Below, piece after piece: positions 47,895 to 55,447 of a DNA stretch of 64,000 nt (position 1 is the stretch's first letter; every line of letters begins with the position of its first letter). The DNA is from Actinomycetospora soli (lineage in GTDB: Bacteria; Actinomycetota; Actinomycetes; Mycobacteriales; Pseudonocardiaceae): the NCBI RefSeq assembly GCF_021026295.1, contig NZ_JAJNDA010000001.1, positions 248,001-312,000 on the forward strand, written 5' to 3'. The position numbers and the translations under genes were made by a program. The notes beneath the pieces are model-generated. The model saw only the letters and a list, made by a program, of their open reading frames with translations, was not told the origin of the DNA and ran no database searches.

Positions 47895-48894
47895 CCGCCA
47901 CCCCGACGACCGCGCCCGGGTCGGGCGCCGGGCCGCCGGTGGTCAGCCGTACCGACCCGCCGTCGGGCAGGCCGAGCACCACGGTGCTGGTGGCCCCGGC
48001 GAACAGCACCTCGCGCACCGGCAGCCGGACGGCCGCGGGGTCGTCGACGAGCACGAGCTCCTCGGGACGGACGACGACGTGGCCGCCGCCCTCGCCGGGC
48101 CCGCGGACGGCGAGCCGCCCGAGATCGGTGTCGGCGTGGTCGCCACGTCGTAGGGCGGCCAGCAGGACCCCCTCGCCGACCAGGAGCGCCACGTCGGCGT
48201 CGGGCGGGTCGCGGTAGACCGTGCGCGGGTCGTCGTCGGCCACCACCCGACCCGTCCGCAGGACGACGAGGCGGTCGGCGAGGCCGAGCGCCTCCGACCG
48301 GTCGTGGGTCACGAGGACGGCCGCCGCCCCCGCGGCGCGCAGCACACGCCGGACCTCCTCCCGCAGCTCCTGGCGCAGGCTGGCGTCGAGGGCCGAGAAC
48401 GGCTCGTCGAGCAGCACCAGGCGGGGCTGCGGGGCGAGGGCCCGCGCGAGCGCGACCCGCTGCTGCTGACCGCCGGAGAGCTCACGCGGCCGGCGGGCGG
48501 CGAGCTCGGCGAGCCCCACGAGGTCGAGCATCGCGGCGACCCGCTCGCGGCGCGCCGCGCGGTCGAGGGAGCGGAGCCCGAACCCGACGTTGCCGGCCAC
48601 GGTGAGGTGCTCGAACAGCGCACCGTCCTGGGGCACGAGGCCGATGCGCCGCTGCTCGGGCGGCACGGTCGTGACACCGGACCCGGCGACCGGGCGCCCG
48701 CCCAGCCGGACCGACCCGTCGTCGGGACCGTGGAAGCCCGCGACGACGCGCAGGAGGGTCGTCTTCCCGCAGCCGGAGGGGCCGAGGACGGCCGTGAGCG
48801 AGCCGGGGGCGACGGTGAGGTCGACGTCGTGCAGGACGACGGCGCCCGGGTGGGAGGCGCGCAGCCCGCGGACCTCGAGGGCGGGGTCGGTCAT
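47824..48894 (-). CDS. ABC importer ATP-binding protein, Fe(III)/FbpC type
   Basis: 356 residues. Walker A GPSGCGKTTLL, signature LSGGQQQRVALARAL, Walker B LVLLDEPFSALD and H-loop VLVTHDRSEALGLADR. The C-terminal ~110 residues are the TOBE-like extension of FbpC/PotA-type importers. The ATG overlaps the permease stop as ATGA. It powers the importer formed with the permease and the lipoprotein upstream. Substrate iron is inferred from the binding protein. Confidence 0.9.
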   Translation of the reverse strand: MTDPALEVRGLRASHPGAVVLHDVDLTVAPGSLTAVLGPSGCGKTTLLRVVAGFHGPDDGSVRLGGRPVAGSGVTTVPPEQRRIGLVPQDGALFEHLTVAGNVGFGLRSLDRAARRERVAAMLDLVGLAELAARRPRELSGGQQQRVALARALAPQPRLVLLDEPFSALDASLRQELREEVRRVLRAAGAAAVLVTHDRSEALGLADRLVVLRTGRVVADDDPRTVYRDPPDADVALLVGEGVLLAALRRGDHADTDLGRLAVRGPGEGGGHVVVRPEELVLVDDPAAVRLPVREVLFAGATSTVVLGLPDGGSVRLTTGGPAPDPGAVVGVAVTAPVRWLPAPEPSRAEPVPAGG

Positions 48895-50411
48895 GTCTGC
48901 CTCCTCCGGTCGACTCCCCGCAGCAGCACGACGACGGGGAGGGCGGCCACGAGCACGAGCACGGCGGCGTAGGGGGCGGCCGCGGCGTAGCGGCTGACCG
49001 AGGACAGCGACCACAGCCGCACGGCGAGCGTCTCGGTGCCGGTGGGACGCAGGAGCAGCGTCGCCGGGAGCTCCTTCGCGACGGTCAGGAACACCAGCGT
49101 CGCGCCCGCGGCGATCCCGGGCGCCGCCCGCGGCGCGGTGACCTGGGCGAGGGCTGCGAGCGGGCCGCGCCCGAGTGACCGCGCGACCTCCTCGAAGCGC
49201 GGCGGGGTGGCCTCCACCGCGGAGCGCACCGCGCCGACCGCGAGCGGGAGGAAGAGGACGGCGTAGGCGAGCACGAGCAGCGTGGTGGTCTGGTAGAGCG
49301 GGCGCAGCCAGGCGACGCCGAGCGCGACGACCGCGAGCCCGACCGAGAGGCCGGGCAGCGCGTGGCCGAGGTAGGAGAGCTCCTCGAGCCCGCGGGTGGT
49401 GCGGCCGGGCCAGCGGGCGCCGAGCACCCCGACCCCGACGGCGAGCACGGTGGTCACCACGGCCGCGGCGAACGCCACCCCGGCGGTCGCGACCGCGGCG
49501 GCCGCCAGGTCGGCGACGTCGAGCGACGACGCCCCGAGCGCCGACCACCGCACCAGGCTCACCACCGGCACCCCGAGGGCGACGAGCAGGACCGCGACCA
49601 GACCCGCCGTCGCGAACGGACCCGCGACACCCAGCGCGACGCGGGGGGCGGGGCGGCCGGCGGCCGAGGAGACCGGCGCCTCGGCACGGCCGCGCGCGCG
49701 GGCCTCCCCCCGCGCGACGGCGACCGCGAGGAGCACGAGCAGCAGGCCGAGCACGTAGGCCGGGGTCCGGTCGAAGGTGCCGCGGTAGCTGGTGAAGATG
49801 CCGAGGGTGAGGGTGTCGAACCGCAGCAGCGACACGGCGCCGAAGTCGGAGAGGACGTACAGCGCCACGAGCAGCCCGCCCGCGGTCGCGGCGGGGCGGA
49901 CGCGCGGCCAGGTGACGGTCCACGCCACCCGGAGCGGGCCGTGACCCAGCGAGCGGGCGACCTCCTCGGTCGTCCCGTCGGCGGCGGTCAGCGCGGCGAG
50001 GACGGGCAGCAGCACGTAGGGGTAGCTGACCGCCGTGAGCACGGCGAAGGCGGCCGGGAAGCCGGCCAGCCACGGCGCCTCGGCCGCCCACGTGAACCCG
50101 GCGACGTACGAGGGCACCGCCAGCGGCAGGGGCAGCAGCACCGCGAGGACCCGGCGTCCGGGGAGATCGGTCCGGGCGACGAGCCACGCGGCGACGGTGC
50201 CGAGGGCGACGCAGGCGGCGGTCACCGCCGCCGTGAGGGCGGCCGACCGCACGAGCAGGTCGAGGGTGCGCGGGGCGGTGAGCGTGGCGACGACCGCGGG
50301 CCCGCCCGCGCCGACCACGCGGGTCACGAGGTGGACCAGGGGGACGGCCGCCACGACGGCGGCGGCCGCACCCCAGACCACCAGGGGCCACGGCGGACGT
50401 CGAGCGCTCAG
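48891..50411 (-). CDS. ABC importer permease, Fe(III)/FbpB type (two fused halves)
   Basis: About 506 residues with two repeats of six membrane helices, the duplicated form used by FbpB-type iron importers. Each half has the EAA loop: EEVARSLGHGPLRVAWTVTWPRVRPA and EEVARSLGRGPLAALAQVTAPRAAPG. No ATG, GTG or TTG fits the natural N-terminus; the best-placed start is CTG 50411, which overlaps the upstream stop as CTGA and leaves the basic SARRPPWP before helix 1. GTG 50381 is the conventional alternative and shortens the protein by ten residues. Confidence 0.85.
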   Translation of the reverse strand: MSARRPPWPLVVWGAAAAVVAAVPLVHLVTRVVGAGGPAVVATLTAPRTLDLLVRSAALTAAVTAACVALGTVAAWLVARTDLPGRRVLAVLLPLPLAVPSYVAGFTWAAEAPWLAGFPAAFAVLTAVSYPYVLLPVLAALTAADGTTEEVARSLGHGPLRVAWTVTWPRVRPAATAGGLLVALYVLSDFGAVSLLRFDTLTLGIFTSYRGTFDRTPAYVLGLLLVLLAVAVARGEARARGRAEAPVSSAAGRPAPRVALGVAGPFATAGLVAVLLVALGVPVVSLVRWSALGASSLDVADLAAAAVATAGVAFAAAVVTTVLAVGVGVLGARWPGRTTRGLEELSYLGHALPGLSVGLAVVALGVAWLRPLYQTTTLLVLAYAVLFLPLAVGAVRSAVEATPPRFEEVARSLGRGPLAALAQVTAPRAAPGIAAGATLVFLTVAKELPATLLLRPTGTETLAVRLWSLSSVSRYAAAAPYAAVLVLVAALPVVVLLRGVDRRRQT

Positions 50412-51442
50412 AGCAGCCCCGTCTCCTGCAGCATCCGCTGGGTGACGTCCACGGAGTCGAGGTCGGCGAGGCGCACCGGCGGCGGGGAGAGCGTCTCGAT
50501 CGGCGGCAGCGGCGGCACCGCCCGGGAGCGGGCCACACCGGCGACCGTCGGGTACTCGTTCGTCTCGTCGACCAGGTACTGCTGCGCGTCGCGGGAGAGC
50601 AGGAACTGCACGGCGCGGTTCGCGAGCTCGGGCTGGTCGGTGGCCCGCAGCACGCCGGCACCCGCGACGTTCACCAGGCCGAGCGGGTCGTTCGGCACGT
50701 AGTGGTTGGCCACCCGGTAGGTCGCCGGGTCGATGTCGTGGGTCTTCTCGTAGAGGTAGTAGTGGTTGACCAGGCCGAGGGTGACGGTGCCCTGGTTGAT
50801 CGCGTCGACGATCGCGCCGTTGCCGTCGAAGCGCTGCGGCTGCTGGCCCGCGAAGGCGGTCAGCCACTGCCGCGCCCCGTCCTCGCCGCGCAGCAGACGC
50901 AGGCCGGTGACGAACGAGAGCCACGACGCGTTCGACGGGGCGTAGCCGATCTGGCCGCGCCAGCGCGGGTCGAGCAGGGCGTCGACGTTCGGCGGGAGCT
51001 GGTCGGCGGGCGTGCGGTCGGGGTTGTAGGCGACGACGCGGGAGCGGCCCGAGGTGGCGACCCACGTGTTGTCGGCCGCCCGGTACTGCGGCAGGGCATT
51101 CGCGGTGGTCTCCGCCGGCAGCGGCGCCAGCAGGCCCGCCTTCGACAGCGCGCCCAGCGCGCCGGCGTCCTGGCCGAAGAACACGTCGGCGGGGGTGTCC
51201 GCGCCCTCCTCGAGGAGCTGGGCGCTCATCTCGCCGGTGCTGCCGTAGCGCACCTCGACGTTGGCGCCGATCGCGGTCTGCATCCGCTCCAGCAGGCCGC
51301 CCACGAGCTCCTGGTTGCGGCCGCTGTAGATCGTCAGGGTGGGCGCACCCTCGATGCGCGGCGCGGTCTGCTCCGCCCCGCTCCCGCAGCCCGCGAGCAC
51401 CGTCAGTGACAGTGCCACCGCGAGGATCGTCCGGATCGTCAC
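50408..51442 (-). CDS. Iron ABC transporter substrate-binding lipoprotein (FbpA type)
   Basis: 344 residues. A lipoprotein signal peptide ends with LTVLAGCGSG, the lipidated Cys about residue 19. The mature part is a type-2 periplasmic-binding fold with TLTIYSGRNQELV at its start, as in ferric-binding proteins, and a pair of Tyr in GLVNHYYLYEK at the position that ligates Fe(III) in FbpA homologues. It binds the ion outside the membrane and delivers it to the permease. GTG 51442 is chosen for its AGGGG site; GTG 51448 is possible. Confidence 0.88.
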   Translation of the reverse strand: MTIRTILAVALSLTVLAGCGSGAEQTAPRIEGAPTLTIYSGRNQELVGGLLERMQTAIGANVEVRYGSTGEMSAQLLEEGADTPADVFFGQDAGALGALSKAGLLAPLPAETTANALPQYRAADNTWVATSGRSRVVAYNPDRTPADQLPPNVDALLDPRWRGQIGYAPSNASWLSFVTGLRLLRGEDGARQWLTAFAGQQPQRFDGNGAIVDAINQGTVTLGLVNHYYLYEKTHDIDPATYRVANHYVPNDPLGLVNVAGAGVLRATDQPELANRAVQFLLSRDAQQYLVDETNEYPTVAGVARSRAVPPLPPIETLSPPPVRLADLDSVDVTQRMLQETGLL

Positions 51443-51460
51443 CAGCACCCCTTTCGTCCG

Positions 51461-51479
51461 TGAGGGGAGCCTAAGCTAT
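51461..51479 (-). promoter_or_regulatory. Possible IdeR/DtxR iron box
   Basis: On the minus strand the 19 bp ATAGCTTAGGCTCCCCTCA agree with an IdeR/DtxR-type consensus (TTAGGTAAGGCTAACCTAA) at 13 positions and keep the spaced AG and CCT halves. It lies 19 bp upstream of the iron-binding lipoprotein start, where iron repression would act. The match is imperfect, so this is tentative. Confidence 0.35.
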
Positions 51480-51511
51480 CCCACGATCGGCGCCGTCGAG
51501 TGCGCGCTCTG

Positions 51512-51579
51512 TGTCACTGGTTCCTGGGTGCAAGCAATGCGTCATTGCTTGCACCCGGTGACAGCAACGCCACATCGTC
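51512..51579. repeat. 57-bp hairpin repeat, copy 2
   Basis: TGGGTGCAAGCA (51525-51536) and TGCTTGCACCC (51546-51556) form the stem around ATGCGTCAT. The outer stem here is TGTCAC (51512-51517) with GTGACA (51558-51563), which differs from copy 1 (AGCAC/GTGCT) at two base pairs in a compensatory way. It lies upstream of the iron importer operon in a 550-bp non-coding stretch. Confidence 0.88.
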
Positions 51580-51992
51580 ACGACCGCCGCGACACCGCCA
51601 CCCCGACCAGGCACAGCGCGCTCCCGACGAGTCCGACCACCCCGCCGGAGCACCTTGTCGCGGTCTGCCGACCGGACCGCGCCACCTTGTCGTGGTGATC
51701 ACGACGACAAGGTGACCGGCCACGGTGAGGAGCCCGCGACAAGGTGAGCCAGCACCGGCCGGTCGGTGCTCGAGACAGCGCGTGATGCTCAGGCCAGATC
51801 GACGCATGGCTGCGTCACGATCCGCTTTCCGCACCGCACGCCGGCCTGCCGGGAGGGCAGGTGCCGGTTCGACCGCCCCGCAGCCCGAGGACCGGACATC
51901 TCGAGACCGTCGCCACAGGGCTCGCGCCGCCTGTTGACCCGATGTCGAGGAGCCGGTGAGGATCGGGCGAGCCCACCGGCGAGAGGATCACG
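51580..51992. other. Non-coding stretch with repeats, before the leader ORF
   Basis: No gene is supported here. It holds the nested palindromic repeat (51648-51750) and, directly after it, a hairpin AGCACCG/CGGTGCT (51751-51770). A TTGACC hexamer at 51934-51939 is 54 bp upstream of the leader peptide start and could be a -35 element, without a clear -10 partner. Confidence 0.5.
51648..51750. repeat. Nested palindromic repeat, copy 1 (about 100 bp)
   Basis: CACCTTGTCGCGG (51651-51663) is inverted at 51734-51746 (CCGCGACAAGGTG), and inside it CACCTTGTCGT (51683-51693) is inverted at 51704-51714. The decamer CACCTTGTCG therefore occurs four times in alternating orientation, enough to fold into a branched structure. 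A related but more diverged element follows the LLM gene at 53480-53616. Confidence 0.85.
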
Positions 51993-52064
51993 ATGCGCGT
52001 GCTGGTCAGCCGCCGTTTCGTCGACCTCATGCGCACGTGCAGCTGCGCCTGTCGACCCTTCTGA
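51993..52064 (+). CDS. Cys-rich leader peptide ahead of LLM monooxygenase
   Basis: A 23-codon ORF with ATG 51993 and a GAGAGG ribosome site. The peptide starts MRVLVSRRFVDLMR and ends CSCACRPF, with Cys at 16, 18 and 20. The R-R-x-V-D-L-x-R core followed by a Cys cluster resembles the putative leader peptides placed before sulfur-assimilation genes in actinobacteria, where low cysteine stalls ribosomes on the Cys codons and changes downstream expression. It ends 100 bp before the monooxygenase GTG. The interval contains GC hairpins such as GCGAC/GTCGC that could be part of an attenuator. Confidence 0.68.
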   Translation: MRVLVSRRFVDLMRTCSCACRPF

Positions 52065-52164
52065 TCGATCCGGTCCGCCGCCCGGGTCCGTGCCCGTGGC
52101 GTGCGTCCTCCCGCGCCCCGCGACGTCCGTCGCCGCGCCCCGCCGATCCGAAGGACTCCTCCTC

Positions 52165-53481
52165 GTGCCGCGTCAGCTCCACCTCGGTGGCTTCCAGATC
52201 GCCTCGCACGTCCCGCACTCGCACGCCGCGTGGCGCCACCCCGCCTCCGACCTCGACGTGTTCGGCCCCGACTACTGGCACCGCGTCGGCCGCACCCTCG
52301 AGCGCGGCCTGTTCGACTTCGTGTTCTTCGCCGACCTGCTCGCCGTGCCCACCAACTTCGGCGGCGACGAGGCCGAGGCGCTCCGGCGTGGGACGCAGGC
52401 CAGCGCGACGATCGACCCGTCGCTCGTCGTCGCGAGCATCGCCGCGGTCACGCGGAACCTCGGCGTCGCCGTCACGAAGAGCACCACCTACTTCCACCCC
52501 TTCGAGGTCGCCCGCGTCTTCGCGAGCCTCGACCACCTCAGCCGGGGCCGGGCGGGCTGGAACATCGTCACCTCGCTCTCCAGCGCCGAGGCCCGCAACT
52601 TCGGGCTGGACAAGGCCCTCGACCACGACCTGCGCTATGACCGCGCCCAGGAGTTCGTCGAGGCCGCCGTCGCCCTCTGGGAGAGCTGGGAGCCCGACGC
52701 GCTCGTCGGCGACAAGTCCTCGGGGTTCTTCGCCGACCCCGACAAGGTCCACCGGGTCGACCACGACGGGGCCTTCTACCGGACGCGCGGGCCCCTGCCG
52801 ACCCCACGCTCGCCGCAGGGACGGCCGGTGCTGTTCCAGGCCGGCTCGTCGCCCAAGGGCAAGGCGTTCGCCGCTCGCTGGGCCGACGCGATCTTCGAGA
52901 TCGACCCCACGCCGGAGGGTCGTCGGGCGTACTACGACGACGTCAAGAGCCTCGCCTCGAACGCGGGGCGCAACCCCGACCACGTGAACGTCCTGCCGTC
53001 GTTCATCCCCTTCGTCGGGGAGACCAACTCGATCGCGCGGGAGAAGCAGGCGTTCCACAACGAGCTCGCCGACCCCGTGTCCGGGCTGATCACGCTCTCC
53101 GTGCACACCGACCACGACTTCTCGGCCTACGACCTCGACGCGCCGGTCGAGCAGGTCGAGGTGCCCGGGTCGCAGGGGCTGTTCGACGTGGCCCGCCGGC
53201 TCTCCGAGCGGGACAGCCTCACCCTGCGCGACATCGGGCGGCTCTACGCGCAGGGCATCCTGCTCCCCCAGTTCGTCGGCACGGCCGCCGAGGTCGCCGA
53301 CCAGATCGAGGCGTCGTTCACCGGCGGCGAGGCGGACGGGTTCATCCTCTCCGCCGCCCAGCTCCCGGGGACGTTCGACGACTTCGTCGACCAGGTGGTC
53401 CCCGAGCTGCAGCGTCGCAAGCTGTTCCGCGAGGAGTACGCGGGCACGACGTTGCGCTCGCACCTGGGGCTCGACGACTGA
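52165..53481 (+). CDS. LLM-class flavin monooxygenase, NtaA/SnaA/DszA type
   Basis: 438 residues from GTG 52165 with AAGGA ~9 bp upstream; the longer ORF upstream is ignored. TIM barrel with HSHAAWRHPASD near the N-terminus, LDHLSRGRAGWNIVTS, the RYDRAQEFVEAAVALWESWE helix, and VLFQAGSSPKGKAFAARWADAIF. These mark the NtaA/SnaA/SoxA (DszA) branch, which uses FMNH2 from a partner reductase to oxygenate amines, sulfones or similar. The Cys-rich leader ORF in front points to organosulfur use. Flanked on both sides by related palindromic repeats. No flavin reductase is adjacent. Confidence 0.88.
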   Translation: MPRQLHLGGFQIASHVPHSHAAWRHPASDLDVFGPDYWHRVGRTLERGLFDFVFFADLLAVPTNFGGDEAEALRRGTQASATIDPSLVVASIAAVTRNLGVAVTKSTTYFHPFEVARVFASLDHLSRGRAGWNIVTSLSSAEARNFGLDKALDHDLRYDRAQEFVEAAVALWESWEPDALVGDKSSGFFADPDKVHRVDHDGAFYRTRGPLPTPRSPQGRPVLFQAGSSPKGKAFAARWADAIFEIDPTPEGRRAYYDDVKSLASNAGRNPDHVNVLPSFIPFVGETNSIAREKQAFHNELADPVSGLITLSVHTDHDFSAYDLDAPVEQVEVPGSQGLFDVARRLSERDSLTLRDIGRLYAQGILLPQFVGTAAEVADQIEASFTGGEADGFILSAAQLPGTFDDFVDQVVPELQRRKLFREEYAGTTLRSHLGLDD

Positions 53482-53616
53482 GCACCTGTCGCGGGCTGCC
53501 GACGCGGCTGCGCCACCTTGTCGTTGTGAACGACCGCGACAGGGTGGCCGACGGCGGCGAGGAGCCCGCGACAAGCTGGCCGGCGGCGGCGAGGAGCCCG
53601 CGACGAGGTGGCCGAC
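53480..53616. repeat. Nested palindromic repeat, copy 2 (diverged, partly duplicated)
   Basis: It aligns with 51648-51750 over about 100 bp: GAGCACCTGTCGCGG, GCGCCACCTTGTCGT, then GAGGAGCCCGCGACAAG. The last block GGCGGCGAGGAGCCCGCGAC is repeated in tandem (near 53553 and 53585). It begins at the end of the LLM stop codon and stops just before the LysR remnant. Confidence 0.8.
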
Positions 53617-53617
53617 G

Positions 53618-53791
53618 GTGCTGCTGCTGCTCGGGACGCGGGGTCTCCCGCCGGAGCTCTGCACCGTCCGGGTGGTGCGGCCGACCCCCGTGCGGACCAT
53701 CATGGCCGTCGTCCGCGACACGGCCACGCACAGGCCGCCGGTCCGCGCCGCGGTCGAGAGCCTGGAGGGGGTGGCGGCGGCGTGCGGGTGA
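53618..53791 (+). pseudogene. LysR-type regulator remnant (C-terminal end only)
   Basis: An open frame of 57 residues (LGTRGLPPELCTVRVVRPTP, then RTIMAVVRDTATHRPPVR and AAVESLEGVAAACG) matches the last strand and helix of LysR-type effector domains, whose ends commonly read RRTIxAVxRxGxxxxPAVRAxLxxL. The helix-turn-helix and most of the effector domain are missing; the sequence starts right after the palindromic repeat. Its TGA overlaps GTG 53788 of the hydrolase as GTGA. It is probably a decayed regulator of the hydrolase. Confidence 0.5.
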
Positions 53792-54603
53792 CGACGGAGG
53801 ACGGGGTCGGCCTGGCGGTCTACGACACGGGCGGCGACGCACCGCCCGTGCTGTTCCTGCACGAGTTCGGCGGGGACCACCGCTCGTGGGCGCCGCAGTT
53901 CGGCCACCTCACCGGCCGCTACCGCTGCATCACCTACGACGCCCGGGGCTACCCGCACTCCGACGTCCCGACCGATCCGGCCGCCTACTCGCAGGACCGG
54001 GCGGTCGCGGACGCGGTCGCGGTGCTCGACGCGCTGGGGATCGAGCGGGCGCTCGTCGTCGGGAACTCCATGGGCGGGTTCGCGACGTTGCACCTGGGCC
54101 TGACGCGTCCCGACCGGTGCACCGGTCTCGTCGTCGCCGGCTGCGGCTACGGGGCGGCGCCGGACCGCGCGGAGGCGTTCCGCGCCGACGCGCTCGCCCT
54201 CGCCGAGGCCTACGAGTCGCAGGGCAGCGCCGCCGTCGCCGCCGAGTACGGCAACCGCCCGGCCCGGCTGTCGCTGCGCGAGCGCGACGAGCACGCCCAC
54301 GACGAGCACCTGCGCATCCTCGCCGAGCACGACCCGGTGGGCGCGGCCCTGACGATGCGCGGGGTGCAGGCGTCCCGGCCGTCCCTCTACGACCTCACCG
54401 AGCGGCTGGTCGCGATGACGGTGCCGACGCTGCTCGTGGTCGGCGACCGCGACGACGAGGCCATCGACGCCACCCTCATGCTGCGGCGCACGCTCCCCGT
54501 CGCCGACCTGGCGGTCCTCCCCCGCGCCGGCCACCTGACGAACCTGGAGTACCCGGAGATCTTCACGCGGCTCGTGGAGCTGCACGCGACGAGCGTCCGC
54601 TGA
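53782..54603 (+). CDS. Alpha/beta hydrolase
   Basis: About 273 residues from GTG 53782; GTG 53788, which overlaps the LysR-remnant stop, is equally plausible. The oxyanion region is LFLHEFGGDHRSW, the nucleophile elbow GNSMGG near residue 95, the acid in VVGDRDDEAI and the base in RAGHLTNLEYPEIF. This is the fold of C-C bond hydrolases and 3-oxoadipate enol-lactonase-like enzymes. Substrate unknown. Convergent with the GntR gene at 54611. Confidence 0.88.
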   Translation: MRVTTEDGVGLAVYDTGGDAPPVLFLHEFGGDHRSWAPQFGHLTGRYRCITYDARGYPHSDVPTDPAAYSQDRAVADAVAVLDALGIERALVVGNSMGGFATLHLGLTRPDRCTGLVVAGCGYGAAPDRAEAFRADALALAEAYESQGSAAVAAEYGNRPARLSLRERDEHAHDEHLRILAEHDPVGAALTMRGVQASRPSLYDLTERLVAMTVPTLLVVGDRDDEAIDATLMLRRTLPVADLAVLPRAGHLTNLEYPEIFTRLVELHATSVR

Positions 54604-54610
54604 GGGCCGC

Positions 54611-55396
54611 TCAGCCGTCCGTGCGTCCACCGCACTCGCGGACGAGGGCGGCCATGATCTCGCGGTCCTCGTCCCCGACGTGGTCGGCGTAGTACTGGTA
54701 CAGGCTCTCCCGGGCCAGGCGCGAGGCCGCGAGACCGTCGCCGGCCTCGACCGCGTCGAACACCGCCGCGTGGTGGCGGATCGAGCGCAGCTTGTGCGCC
54801 TCCTGGTCGTCGGCGTCGAGGATCGTCTGCTGGATGAGGTCGAGGACCGCCTCCCGCACGGCCTCGCCGTAGAGCCGGACGAGTTCGTGTCCCGCCGCGT
54901 CCGCGAGGATCTCGTGGAACTCGAGGTCGGCGTGGCTGAACCGGGCATAGCTCTCGTGCAGCAGGCCCCGCATCCGGGCCATGTTCCGCTCGAGCGCGAC
55001 GAGGTGCGCCGGTGTCCGCCGACGGGCCGCGATGAGGTTGGTCGACGCGTCGATGACCATCCGCAGCTGGACCAGCTCCGGCAGCGTGATCGTCCGGCTC
55101 GCCGTCATGAGCCCGAGGGAGCGGCGCAGGGGCGCGGCCGTGACCGGCAGGACCAGGGGCCCGCGGGGGTCGCGCGGGGCCGACCGGACCAGCTCGAGGC
55201 TCTCCAGGACGCGCAGCGCCTCCCGGACCGAGGACCGGGCGATCCCGTACCGGTCGACCAGCTCCCGCTCGCTGGGCAGCCGGTCGCCGGGGCGCAGGTC
55301 GCCGGAGGCGATCCGGGCCTCGACGTCGTCGACCACCCGTCGGTACGCTCGGTGCTCGCCGGCCGCGGTCCCCGCGCCGCCCCCGGTGTCGGTCAT
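54611..55396 (-). CDS. GntR/FadR-family transcriptional regulator
   Basis: 261 residues. The winged HTH reads GDRLPSERELVDRYGIARSSVREALRVLESLELV; residues ~100-250 are the all-helical FadR C-terminal (FCD) domain, with DLEFHEILADAAGHELV and HHAAVFDAVEAGD carrying the His/Asp metal or ligand site. ATG 55396 has a GAGGAC site; a GTG at 55420 is possible. It lies at the end of an ALDH-SDR-GntR minus-strand run and likely regulates it. Confidence 0.9.
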   Translation of the reverse strand: MTDTGGGAGTAAGEHRAYRRVVDDVEARIASGDLRPGDRLPSERELVDRYGIARSSVREALRVLESLELVRSAPRDPRGPLVLPVTAAPLRRSLGLMTASRTITLPELVQLRMVIDASTNLIAARRRTPAHLVALERNMARMRGLLHESYARFSHADLEFHEILADAAGHELVRLYGEAVREAVLDLIQQTILDADDQEAHKLRSIRHHAAVFDAVEAGDGLAASRLARESLYQYYADHVGDEDREIMAALVRECGGRTDG

Positions 55397-55447
55397 CGGC
55401 GCGTCCTCACGGACGTCCACGGTAGCCGCGCCGACGACGGTGCCCGC

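Noticed and set aside
51514-51834. 106-codon minus-strand ORF over the repeats
   Set aside because: The sequence is made of the hairpin and palindromic repeats and their translation; similar peptides appear from both repeat copies, so it is repeat-derived.
51766-52164. N-terminal extension of the LLM monooxygenase from 51766
   Set aside because: Arg/Pro-rich with no similarity, and it overlaps the leader ORF; GTG 52165 has AAGGA at proper spacing.
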